Assembly: GCA_011523845.1 (NCBI GenBank)
Contig: WTFV01000262.1
Location: 1-64,000 of the forward strand
Reading direction: 5' to 3'
DNA length: 64,000 nucleotides
Source of the DNA: Acidobacteriota bacterium
Lineage (GTDB): Bacteria > Acidobacteriota > Vicinamibacteria > Vicinamibacterales > UBA8438
A model generated the notes under the pieces. The model saw only the letters and a list, made by a program, of their open reading frames with translations. It was not told the origin of the DNA and ran no database searches. Made by a program: the position numbers and the translations under genes. How positions within the stretch are numbered: position 1 is the first letter of the stretch; every line of letters starts with the position of its first letter. Below, piece after piece: positions 51,574 through 59,532 of this stretch.

Positions 51574-53811
51574 GTGAGAGCGTCTTCCGGTCCGCGGTTC
51601 ACCCGGCGGGGTCTGCGCGCCCTGGCCGGCGGCTACGCCCTGGCGGCGGTCGCATCGACCGTGCTCCTGGCGATCGACGGGTCGCGCGCGGCGGCGCTGA
51701 CCGGCCTGAGCCGCCAGCTCCATTCGCAGGTCGGCTTCGCCGGCCCGCCGGTTGTCGACGACGCCACCCCGCGGATTGGGCTCGACTTCCTCGACGACGA
51801 CCCGGCGCTGCCGCGCCGGTTCTTCAGCGTCCGCTGGCAGGGATTCTGGTACGTGCCGGAACCGGCCGTGCTCGATCTGCACGGCGCGGGCGACGACCGC
51901 CTGGACGTCTGGATCGACGGCGAGCTGGTGATCCGCCGTACGCCGCCGGCCGACATGCACACGCTCGTCCGGACGCTCGCCCTCGACGCCGGGGCGCACC
52001 ACCTCCGGGTGGAGTACGAGCAGCATGCCGGCGCGTCCGCCCTCGCTCTCGAATGGGCGCCGCGGGGCGGTCGCGCCCGCCGCCTGCCGCCGCATCGCCT
52101 GTTTCGGGAACGGCCCGCCGGAGACGACGTGCGCCTGGCGCAGCGCGCCGCCCGCCTCGGCACGATCGTCTTCATCATGTGGGCCGTGCCGGTCGCGCTC
52201 GGTGCGGCGTTCCTGGCGCGGCGGGCGTGGAGGCTCCGCGCCCTCCGGGGACCGGAGTCCCCCCATGGACGGTACTGGCGCACGGGAGCGCGAGCAGCGC
52301 TGGCGGCGGCCGTCGCCCTGGTGGCGATACGAGCGTGCCTCGCCCGCCTGGCCGGCTGGAATCCCGAGTCCCTGTGGGCCGACGATCTCGTCTACGGCGC
52401 CATCGTCCGGAGCGAGGCGCTCGGGGACATGCTTGCGGCCCCCATCCACATGGCCCCGGGCCCGTTCGTCATCTGGCGCGGCCTCCATGCGCTGCTCCCC
52501 GACCCGGAGTGGTCGCTGCAGCTCCTGCCGTTCTCGTGCGCCATCGCGTCCATCCCGGTCATGGCGCTGGTGGTGTGGCGGCTGACCGCCGACGAGAGCC
52601 TCGCGGCGACCGCCGCGGCGTTGACCGCGCTCAACCCGCTCCTGGCGCACTATTCGGTGTTCGTCCACCAGTACCCGTTCGACTTCCTGGTGACGGCGCT
52701 GTTCCTGCTGGCGGCGGCGACGCTGCGCGCCGGCGAGTCCGGAATCGATGCGCGGCGGTTCGGCTGGCTGGCGTTCGGCGGGGGGTCGGCGATCTTCTTC
52801 TCGGTGACGTCGGTGTTCGCCAGCTTCCCGATCGTCAATCTGGGCGCCCTGCACGCGGCGCGGGGCTGGCCGGCGAACCGCCGGCGGACCATCCGGATCC
52901 TGCTGAGCGCCGCGGCGTACAACGCAGCGGTCCTGGCCGGCTACCTGCTGCTGCGCAGCCGCTCGAACGAGATCGTGCGCGGCGACTTCGCCGCCGGGTT
53001 CATGCCCCTCGATTCGGTCGGGTCGGCCTGGGGCTTCCTCGCCGCCAACGGCCGCCGCATGCTGGAGCTGGGCCTGCCGAGCTGGAGCGCCGTGCAGATC
53101 TGGGACCCGGCGACGGTATCCTGGCCGCTGCCGTTTCTCGGGCTCGGCCTCGCCTGGCTGCTGGCGCGCCGCCCGACGCGCTTCTGCGGGCTGGTGGTCG
53201 GCTGCTTCTACGCGGCCTTCCTCGCCGCCAGCGCCCTCGGCGTCTACCCGCTGGGCACGGGCCGGCCGGACATCTTCGCGTTTCCGGTGGCGATTGCGCT
53301 CTTCGCCGCCGGAATCCACCTGTGCACGACGCCCTTGCCGCGGGCAAAGCTGTTCCGGCTGGCCGCCGCCGCGGCGGTCGTCTCGATCGCGGTGGCGAAT
53401 CCGCTGCGCGCGGAGTACTGGGACGTGGACGATGCGCACCTGGTGGCTGCGCTGGAGCCGGCCCTGCGGCCCGACGACGGCCTGATCCTGTCGCCGACCG
53501 GGGCGTTCCTGGTCGCCTTCTACGGCCGCTGGCCGGTCACCATCAGCGCCACGGATCGTCACAGCCACGGCACGATGGCGACCATCGGGAGAGAACGGAC
53601 GCTGTATCTCTTCCGCGGCCCGTCGCAGGCCGCCGACGTCCGTCGCTTCCTCGCCGGCACCCGCCCCGAGCGGACGTGGTACGTCGCCTTTCGGACGGGC
53701 GACAGCGAGGCGGGGATCGTCGAGGCCATCGAGGCCCAACGCTACCGGGTGCGCGAGGTGCGGGAGACCGAGCGCGGCAGACTCTATCTGGCCGAACGGC
53801 GCCACTTCTGA
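51574..53811 (+). CDS. PA14-domain GT-C membrane glycosyltransferase
   Basis: 745 residues from GTG at 51574. Same architecture as the divergent neighbour: helix, PA14-like domain (LDFLDDDPALPRRFFSVRW, GAGDDRLDVWIDGELVI, TPPADMHTLVRTL), GT-C membrane body with SLWADDLVYGAIVRSEALG, and a tail with RPERTWYVAFRTGDSEAGIV. The two proteins align along their whole length; conserved long blocks (PDPEWSLQLL, GFMPL-S) show a duplication and inversion. A TTG at 51445 would add 43 residues of unlikely composition. Confidence 0.82.
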   Translation: MRASSGPRFTRRGLRALAGGYALAAVASTVLLAIDGSRAAALTGLSRQLHSQVGFAGPPVVDDATPRIGLDFLDDDPALPRRFFSVRWQGFWYVPEPAVLDLHGAGDDRLDVWIDGELVIRRTPPADMHTLVRTLALDAGAHHLRVEYEQHAGASALALEWAPRGGRARRLPPHRLFRERPAGDDVRLAQRAARLGTIVFIMWAVPVALGAAFLARRAWRLRALRGPESPHGRYWRTGARAALAAAVALVAIRACLARLAGWNPESLWADDLVYGAIVRSEALGDMLAAPIHMAPGPFVIWRGLHALLPDPEWSLQLLPFSCAIASIPVMALVVWRLTADESLAATAAALTALNPLLAHYSVFVHQYPFDFLVTALFLLAAATLRAGESGIDARRFGWLAFGGGSAIFFSVTSVFASFPIVNLGALHAARGWPANRRRTIRILLSAAAYNAAVLAGYLLLRSRSNEIVRGDFAAGFMPLDSVGSAWGFLAANGRRMLELGLPSWSAVQIWDPATVSWPLPFLGLGLAWLLARRPTRFCGLVVGCFYAAFLAASALGVYPLGTGRPDIFAFPVAIALFAAGIHLCTTPLPRAKLFRLAAAAAVVSIAVANPLRAEYWDVDDAHLVAALEPALRPDDGLILSPTGAFLVAFYGRWPVTISATDRHSHGTMATIGRERTLYLFRGPSQAADVRRFLAGTRPERTWYVAFRTGDSEAGIVEAIEAQRYRVREVRETERGRLYLAERRHF

Positions 53812-53861
53812 CCCGCGCACCGCACCCGGCACCGGAGGACGGGACGGAATTGAACGCGAAG

Positions 53862-55481
53862 ATGCGCCTCGGCGCCGCCCTGCTGCTCGGCCTGCTGTTC
53901 GCGGCGCACGTCGTCGTCTTCGGCTGGCGCTCGATCACCTTCGACCGCCGGATCACCGGCGACTCGATGAACTACATCGACGTCGCGCGCAACCTGTCGG
54001 CCGGCGAGGGACTGGTGCAGAGCGCCGCCGGCTACAACCAGCCCACGTTCTGGGAACGGGACTTCTCGCCGGACTTTCCGGCCAAGACCCGCGCCGGCCA
54101 CAACCCGGGCTATTCGGTGCTGATCGCCGCGGTCGCGGCGGGGGCCGGCCTGGAACACGCCGATGCGGCGTTCCTGCTCGGCGCGGCTTCCTACGGCGCC
54201 GCCGTGGCGTTCGCTTTCGTCTTCGCCCGGCGTCTGCTGGGAACCGCCGCGGGATTGCTGGCGGCGGCGTTCCTGGCCCATCAACTGCGCTGGATATTCC
54301 TGCGGGTATGGACCGAGCCGATCATGATCGCGTGCCTGCTCGGCATGCTGGCGGTGCTGGCGCGCCCCGCAACGCCGGCCCGCGCGGTCGCCGCCGGCCT
54401 GATCGCGGGCGCCGCCCTGCTGGTGCGGGGCGGCATGCTGCCGCTGCTGGCACTGGGCGGCCTGGCGTGCCTGCTCGGGCCCGGGCCCCGGATCCGGCTG
54501 CTGCCGGCGTTCGGCGCCGGCGCGAGCATCGCGCTGGCCGCGCCGCTGGCCGGGGAGGGACAGGTCTATCCGCCGCAGACGACCGCGGCCGCAAGCTGGT
54601 TTCCGCACGTGTCGCTCGGGGAGCTGGGCGCGGCGTTCCTGGAACGGACGGGCTGGGAGCTGACCGCCCTGGCGCTGCTCGCAACGCTGGCCTGGCGGCG
54701 CGCGCGACGCGACGGCGAGGCGTTCATCCCGCCGGAGGCCGCAACCGGCCTGTTCCTGGCCGCCGCGTGGATCGGCGGATGGTGGGTCTTCCTCTTCGCG
54801 GCGCGGATGCGGGTCCTGACCGACACGTTCGACGATCGCATGCTGGCGCCGGGCGGCGCCGTACTGGCAATCGCCCATGCTCTGCTGCTGTGGCGCGCCC
54901 TGCCCCGGCCATCCCGGCAGGGGACGGCGGTCGCCGTGTTCGCAGGGGCGATGCTGGTCTTCACGGCCGGCGACGCGGTCGTGCTGGGGGAAGGCTCGCG
55001 GACCCAGCGGATCTACGCGTCCCCGGCAAGACTCCTCGTCGGACGCAACGTCACCGCCCGCGCCCTGCCGCCGGACGGGAACCGATCGGATTTCGCCCGC
55101 TGGATCCGCACTTCTCCCAGGAGGCTGTGGGTCGGCCGCAACGTCACGCCCCGCGACCTCGTCGTCGCCGCCGGCGCCATGGACCTGCCGTACTTCTTCA
55201 GGCAGCAGGTGCCCGCGGCCGTGTCGTTCTCGCCCTATCCCTACTTCGCGCGGGTGTCGGGCACGCGGTTCAACGCCGTCTTTCGCGCCCGTTGCGGCCG
55301 CCACGACAACTCGTATCTGATCCTGAGCAGGCTGCCCCGCGCATGGGGCGGGTTCGCGCGCAACCTGGTGAGCGGCGCCCCCGCGCCGCCCGGGTCACCG
55401 GCCGCCGACTTCGCACGCGTCGCCGACCTGCCCGACGCCGTGGTCTTTCGCTTCACTGCCTGCAACCGACCCGACCGGTAG
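53862..55481 (+). CDS. GT-C-like membrane glycosyltransferase
   Basis: 539 residues, about ten membrane segments. First loop: RITGDSMNYIDVARNLSAGEGL with the acidic residue of PMT/ArnT-like transferases, then AKTRAGHNPGYSVLIAAV. No PA14 domain. The tail has a repeated phrase (LVGRNVTARALP and WVGRNVTPRDLV, 30 residues apart). A TTG at 53850 is an alternative start. Next gene begins 3 bp downstream, so it heads a three-gene unit with a methyltransferase and a GT2. Confidence 0.75.
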   Translation: MRLGAALLLGLLFAAHVVVFGWRSITFDRRITGDSMNYIDVARNLSAGEGLVQSAAGYNQPTFWERDFSPDFPAKTRAGHNPGYSVLIAAVAAGAGLEHADAAFLLGAASYGAAVAFAFVFARRLLGTAAGLLAAAFLAHQLRWIFLRVWTEPIMIACLLGMLAVLARPATPARAVAAGLIAGAALLVRGGMLPLLALGGLACLLGPGPRIRLLPAFGAGASIALAAPLAGEGQVYPPQTTAAASWFPHVSLGELGAAFLERTGWELTALALLATLAWRRARRDGEAFIPPEAATGLFLAAAWIGGWWVFLFAARMRVLTDTFDDRMLAPGGAVLAIAHALLLWRALPRPSRQGTAVAVFAGAMLVFTAGDAVVLGEGSRTQRIYASPARLLVGRNVTARALPPDGNRSDFARWIRTSPRRLWVGRNVTPRDLVVAAGAMDLPYFFRQQVPAAVSFSPYPYFARVSGTRFNAVFRARCGRHDNSYLILSRLPRAWGGFARNLVSGAPAPPGSPAADFARVADLPDAVVFRFTACNRPDR

Positions 55482-55484
55482 CGC

Positions 55485-56252
55485 ATGGACGCGATGCTGC
55501 GCGAGACGCACGCGGCCGAGCAGCGGCACTTCTGGTACCGCGGCTTCCGGTGCTTCATGCGGCCGCTCCTCGCCGCGGCGACACCCGCCGAGCGTCCCCG
55601 CCGGCTGCTCGACGCCGGATGCGGGACCGGCGCCAACCTCGGCTTGCTGGCCGAGTTCGGCGCCGCCTACGGGTTCGACCTGACGCTGTCGGGCCTGGTC
55701 CGCGGCCGGGGCTACGGCGCTCGCCGCGTGGCGTGCGCCGATGCGTGCCGCATGCCGTTCTCCGCCGCCGCGTTCGACGTCGTGACCTCGTTCGACGTGC
55801 TGTACTGCCTCGACGACGCGGAAGAGCGCGCCACGATCGAGGAGATGTTCCGGGTGCTCCGCCCGGGCGGGCATGCCCTGGTCAGCGTCCCGGCGTTCGA
55901 TGCGCTGCGCGGCGACCACTCCGTGTTCGTCCACGAACGGAGACGCTACACGCGGGGAAGACTCCGCGACGCGCTCGAGCGCGCCGGGTTCCGCATCCAG
56001 CGCCTGACCTGCACGAACGCCGTCCTCTTCCTTCCCCTGCTCGCGATCCGCAGTTGGCAGCGGGCCCGCGGACTGTCGCGTCCCGGGGAGGCCCGCAGCG
56101 ACTTCCGGCAGCCGCCCGCGATCGTCGATGCCCTGCTCGGCGCGCTGCTTGCGGCGGAGGCCCGCATCGTGCGCCTGATCGATCTGCCGCTGGGCAGTAC
56201 GGTAGTCTGTCTGGCCAGGAAGCCGCAGTCCGAACCGCCCGCCGACGCATGA
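55485..56252 (+). CDS. Class I SAM-dependent methyltransferase
   Basis: 255 residues. Motif I LLDAGCGTGANLGLLAEF, then ADACRMPFSAAAFDVVTSFDVLY and EEMFRVLRPGGHALVSVPAF (motifs II-III), as in UbiE/Methyltransf_11 proteins. The aromatic N-terminus AAEQRHFWYRGFR is frequent in methyltransferases of lipid-linked glycan loci. The stop overlaps the following GT2 start (ATGA). Confidence 0.85.
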   Translation: MDAMLRETHAAEQRHFWYRGFRCFMRPLLAAATPAERPRRLLDAGCGTGANLGLLAEFGAAYGFDLTLSGLVRGRGYGARRVACADACRMPFSAAAFDVVTSFDVLYCLDDAEERATIEEMFRVLRPGGHALVSVPAFDALRGDHSVFVHERRRYTRGRLRDALERAGFRIQRLTCTNAVLFLPLLAIRSWQRARGLSRPGEARSDFRQPPAIVDALLGALLAAEARIVRLIDLPLGSTVVCLARKPQSEPPADA

Positions 56253-57001
56253 ATCAGCCGCCCCGCTCGACCGACCCGGCATCCGGCCTCTCCATCTTCT
56301 TCCCGGCCTACAACGACGGCGGCACCATTGCGAGCATGGTGGTCATGGCCGAGTCGACCGCGCGCGCGCTCACCCCCGATCACGAGATCATCGTCGTCAA
56401 CGACGGCAGCGGCGACGCGACGGCGGAGGTGCTCGCCGAGCTGACCGCGGTCTATCCCCGGCTGCGGATCGTGACGCACGAGAAGAACCGGGGCTACGGC
56501 GCGGCGCTGCGATCCGGCTTCCGGGCGGCGACGAAACCACTGGTGTTCTACACCGACGGCGACGCGCAGTACGACCCCCGCGAGCTCACCGTCCTCTGGC
56601 GGCGCATGGCCGAGCTGCCGGGCGTCGACCTGGTGAACGGCTACAAGATCAGCCGCGCCGACCCCTTCCACCGCATCGTCATCGGCCGTCTCTACCACCA
56701 CCTGGTCAAGGTGCTGTTCGGGCTGCGCCTGCGCGACGTCGACTGCGACTTCCGCCTGCTGCGGCGGGCCGTCTTCGACCGCGTGACCCTGGAGAAGAGC
56801 AGCGGCGTCATCTGCCTCGAGATGATGAAGAAGATTCAGGACGCCGGCTTCCGGGTCGCGGAGGTCCCCGTGCACCACTACCACCGCGCGTACGGCGTGT
56901 CGCAGTTCTTCAACTTCCGGCGGATCGCCCGCACGGCGCTCGACGTCATGCGGCTGTGGATCAGCCTCGTGGTGCGCCGGGAGCATCTCGGCGGGCGCTG
57001 A
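56249..57001 (+). CDS. GT2 polyprenol-phosphate sugar transferase (DPM1-like)
   Basis: 250 residues, one GT-A domain: LSIFFPAYNDGGTIASMV, IIVVNDGSGDAT, KNRGYGAALRSGFRAA, YTDGDAQYDP with the D-x-D metal site, and VDCDFRLLRR. It lacks the membrane helices of the paralogue at 28106. Such enzymes make polyprenyl-phosphate mannose or glucose for GT-C transferases. Its last 41 bp overlap the 3' end of the opposite GT2 gene. Confidence 0.88.
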   Translation: MNQPPRSTDPASGLSIFFPAYNDGGTIASMVVMAESTARALTPDHEIIVVNDGSGDATAEVLAELTAVYPRLRIVTHEKNRGYGAALRSGFRAATKPLVFYTDGDAQYDPRELTVLWRRMAELPGVDLVNGYKISRADPFHRIVIGRLYHHLVKVLFGLRLRDVDCDFRLLRRAVFDRVTLEKSSGVICLEMMKKIQDAGFRVAEVPVHHYHRAYGVSQFFNFRRIARTALDVMRLWISLVVRREHLGGR

Positions 57002-58019
57002 AGCGTTCGGGCACCGCGGCGAGGTCCAGCTCCTCGCGCGGCTCGCGAAGGCGGGGCGACTGCGCGATGTCCAGGTTGACCGCCTGCAGCACCAGCATGT
57101 AGCCCATCAGGAAGGTCAGCAGCGCCACCACGGTCGTGCCGGTCGCGGCCGGGATGCCGGTCCGAATCGACTGCCACCAGTGGTACCCGCCGAAGCTCGT
57201 CCCGAATCCCAGCAGCAACGATCCGCAGCCGGCGTAGACGGCGATGGGCGAGACGTCGTAGACGAGATGCTTCAGCACGAGCCTGCGCAGCAGCATGCCG
57301 ACCAGCCGCGGCGGGAAGCTGAACAGCACCCTCGTCACGCGCATGCTGGACCGCTCGTCGCCATAGACGGCCGGCATCGCGACGTCCGCCACCGGCCGGC
57401 CTTCCACGTTGAGCAGCGCGAGCATGGAGTTCTCGAACGCGTACGACGGATCGAGCCGGGCGAGCGGCAACGCATCCAGCGCGTCCCGGGTGATCGCCGT
57501 GTACCCGTTCTGGGCGTCGAAGATGCGCCAGTAGCCGGACACCAGCCTGGTCATGAACGTGAGCAGGACGTTGCCGACGAGCCTGGCGCGCGGCATGCGG
57601 GCGAGATCCTTGACGTGCCGGAACCGGTTGCCCTTGGCGTAGTCGGCACGGCCCTCGAGCAGCGGCCGCAGCAGCCCGGGCAGCTCGGCGCTGTCCATCT
57701 GACCGTCGCCGTCCATCTTCACGATGAGATCCGCGTCGCCTTCGAGGGCGGCCCGGTAGCCGCTTCGCATGGCCGCGCCGACGCCCCCGTTGCGATCGCG
57801 GGCGACGACCCGCAGCCGCGGATCCTCGGACGCCAGCCTGCGCAGCACGGCCAGGGTGCCGTCGGTGCTGCAATCGTCGACGGCGACGATCTCCGCCACC
57901 CAGGCGGGCAGTCCCTCGATGACGCCGGCGATGTGCGCCTCGACGTTGAAGCAGGGAACGACCACGGCGAGGACGTGCCCGCGTTTCGCGTCGTGCGTCG
58001 GGTCCGGCTCCGGCTTCAT
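56961..58019 (-). CDS. Glycosyltransferase family 2 with membrane tail
   Basis: 352 residues. LAVVVPCFNVEAHIAGVI, VAVDDCSTDGT, NGGVGAAMRSGYRAAL, VKMDGDGQMD and FDAQNGYTAITRDAL are all in place; two transmembrane helices close to the C-terminus (about 265-285 and 300-325). Resembles GT2 enzymes charging polyprenyl phosphate. The ATG at 58019 lies inside a 41-bp sequence that is duplicated 47 bp upstream, so a decoy start region sits in its leader. Confidence 0.88.
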   Translation of the reverse strand: MKPEPDPTHDAKRGHVLAVVVPCFNVEAHIAGVIEGLPAWVAEIVAVDDCSTDGTLAVLRRLASEDPRLRVVARDRNGGVGAAMRSGYRAALEGDADLIVKMDGDGQMDSAELPGLLRPLLEGRADYAKGNRFRHVKDLARMPRARLVGNVLLTFMTRLVSGYWRIFDAQNGYTAITRDALDALPLARLDPSYAFENSMLALLNVEGRPVADVAMPAVYGDERSSMRVTRVLFSFPPRLVGMLLRRLVLKHLVYDVSPIAVYAGCGSLLLGFGTSFGGYHWWQSIRTGIPAATGTTVVALLTFLMGYMLVLQAVNLDIAQSPRLREPREELDLAAVPERFSARRDAPGAPRG

Positions 58020-58096
58020 CGCGGCTGCACAGCGCCGGCTCGGCGTCGGGTCGGGTCCGGCTTCATCGCGGCTGCACAGCGCCGGCTCGGCGTCGG
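58009..58096. repeat. 41-bp direct repeat spanning the GT2 start codon
   Basis: 58009-58049 and 58056-58096 are identical, offset by 47 bp. The left copy includes the ATG of the 56961-58019 gene; the right copy contains the same ATG in a different frame. Confidence 0.9.
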
Positions 58097-58226
58097 TCTG
58101 CGCGGTTCCTGCGACGCGGATGCGCGGCGCCGGGACCCGGCGTCGACTGCGCCGACTCCCAGGCTCGAAGGGCGCTCCTCGGGCAGCGACAGTATAGCCG
58201 CCCGCAAGGGTCGCTCCACGTCGCTC

Positions 58227-58334
58227 CACCGCACCATCCCGACGCCGCGCGGGCCGGCGCTCCCGAACGTCGTTCAGCGGAGGTGCACCGAGGCGCTCTT
58301 CACCGCACCATCCCGACGCCGCGCGGGCCGGCGC
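58227..58334. repeat. 34-bp direct repeat upstream of thiS
   Basis: 58227-58260 and 58301-58334 are identical (beginning CACCGCACCATCCCGACGCC), 74 bp apart, in the roughly 370-bp gap between the GT2 start and thiS. Nothing else was recognised in that gap; in particular no THI-box riboswitch core. Confidence 0.9.
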
Positions 58335-58387
58335 CGGCGGCGCCGATCTTGACGGGGCGATCCGCCGGCGGTACTCTGCCCGTTCGG

Positions 58388-58588
58388 GTGACCATCCAGC
58401 TCAACGGCGAAGCGTTCGAGACCACCGGTCCGCTCAGCGTCAGCCGCCTGCTGGCGCAGCTCGACATCGACCCGCGGCGGGTGGCGGTGGAGCACAACCG
58501 GCTGGTGGTGAAGAAGGCCGCCTACGACTCGACGGTCGTCGCCGCGGGCGACGAGGTCGAGGTGGTGAACTTCGTCGGCGGCGGCTAG
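58388..58588 (+). CDS. thiS: ThiS sulfur carrier protein
   Basis: 66 residues from GTG at 58388: VTIQLNGEAFETTG at the N-terminus, the conserved VAVEHNRLVVKK and the C-terminal VNFVGGG with the di-glycine that is adenylated and thiocarboxylated. It delivers sulfur to the thiazole ring of thiamine via ThiG. Length and end are exact for the family. thiG follows after 149 bp containing two hairpins. Confidence 0.95.
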   Translation: MTIQLNGEAFETTGPLSVSRLLAQLDIDPRRVAVEHNRLVVKKAAYDSTVVAAGDEVEVVNFVGGG

Positions 58589-58597
58589 GAGCTTGCG

Positions 58598-58628
58598 CCG
58601 CAGAACGCAGCGCAGCGGAGTTCTGCGG
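58598..58628 (+). other. Perfect 9-bp hairpin in the thiS-thiG gap
   Basis: CCGCAGAAC (58598-58606) and GTTCTGCGG (58620-58628), 13-nt loop, starting 10 bp after the thiS stop. Could modulate the thiS:thiG ratio by attenuation or RNA stability. Confidence 0.55.
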
Positions 58629-58655
58629 GGCAAGGTCATGGAGCGGCGGGATGGG

Positions 58656-58685
58656 CCGAAACGCCGAGCCGGCGAGGCGTTTCGG
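58656..58685 (+). other. Perfect 10-bp hairpin in the thiS-thiG gap
   Basis: CCGAAACGCC (58656-58665) and GGCGTTTCGG (58676-58685), 10-nt loop. Second of two hairpins in tandem, 53 bp before the thiG start. Role as for the first; no T-run follows. Confidence 0.55.
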
Positions 58686-58737
58686 GGCGCTGGAGAAGCG
58701 GTGCAGACGACGCCGGCCGGCCGCCGGGCGGTCCGCA

Positions 58738-59517
58738 ATGCCTGATACGTCCCTGAACATCGCCGGGCGCACGTTCCGCTCGCGCCTCATCGTCGGCACC
58801 GGCAAGTACGCCTCGTTCCCGATCATGGCCGAGGCGCACTCGGCGTCGGGGGCCGAGATGGTGACCGTCGCCGTGCGGCGGGTCAACCTGTCCGACCGCT
58901 CGCGCGAGTCGCTGCTCGACTACATCGACACGGACCGCTACGCCCTGCTGCCGAACACGGCCGGCTGCTACACGGCCGACGACGCGGTGCGGGCGGCGCG
59001 GCTGGGGCGCGAGGCGGGCCTCTCGAACTGGGTGAAGCTGGAAGTGATCGGCGACGAGCGGACCCTATTTCCCGACAACGAGGCGCTGGTCGCGGCCACC
59101 GAAGTGCTGGTCAGGGAAGGCTTCGTCGTCCTGCCCTACACGAACGACGACCCGGTGGTCTGCCGCAAGCTGGAGGACGCCGGCGCCGCCGCGGTCATGC
59201 CGCTCGGCGCCCCCATCGGCTCCGGGCTCGGGATCCAGAACCCGAACAACATCCACATCATCAAGGAGTTCGCCTCGGTCCCGGTGATCGTCGACGCCGG
59301 CGTGGGCACCGCCTCGGACGCCGCCGTCGCGATGGAGCTGGGAGCCGACGGCGTGCTGATGAACACCGCCATCGCCGGCGCGGAGAATCCGGTCGACATG
59401 GCCACGGCGATGAAGCTGGCCGTCGAGGCGGGGCGGCTCGCCTACCTGTCCGGCCGCATCCCCCGCAAGCGCTACGCCACGGCGAGCAGCCCGGTGGAGG
59501 GCGTGGTCGGCTCCTGA
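58738..59517 (+). CDS. thiG: ThiG thiazole synthase
   Basis: 259 residues, TIM-barrel. Motifs: FRSRLIVGTGKYAS, LLPNTAGCYTADDAV, WVKLEVIGD with the Schiff-base lysine, MPLGAPIGSGLGIQNP and VIVDAGVGTASDAAVAME. It condenses deoxyxylulose phosphate, dehydroglycine and ThiS thiocarboxylate into thiamine thiazole. Full length and conserved. ATG at 58738 chosen by family start; no further thi gene follows, the next being a secreted protease. Confidence 0.96.
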   Translation: MPDTSLNIAGRTFRSRLIVGTGKYASFPIMAEAHSASGAEMVTVAVRRVNLSDRSRESLLDYIDTDRYALLPNTAGCYTADDAVRAARLGREAGLSNWVKLEVIGDERTLFPDNEALVAATEVLVREGFVVLPYTNDDPVVCRKLEDAGAAAVMPLGAPIGSGLGIQNPNNIHIIKEFASVPVIVDAGVGTASDAAVAMELGADGVLMNTAIAGAENPVDMATAMKLAVEAGRLAYLSGRIPRKRYATASSPVEGVVGS

Positions 59518-59532
59518 CCACGGTTCCGCAAC

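Noticed and set aside
48135..51602. Single 1,155-codon - strand gene spanning sulfotransferase and PA14-GT-C
   Set aside because: Its composition is scrambled where it overlaps the true genes in other frames; the PA14-GT-C frame ends at 49190 with a proper stop.
58160..58387. TPP riboswitch upstream of thiS
   Set aside because: The conserved CTGAGA and the second THI-box half were looked for in the leader and not found; the gap holds direct repeats only.
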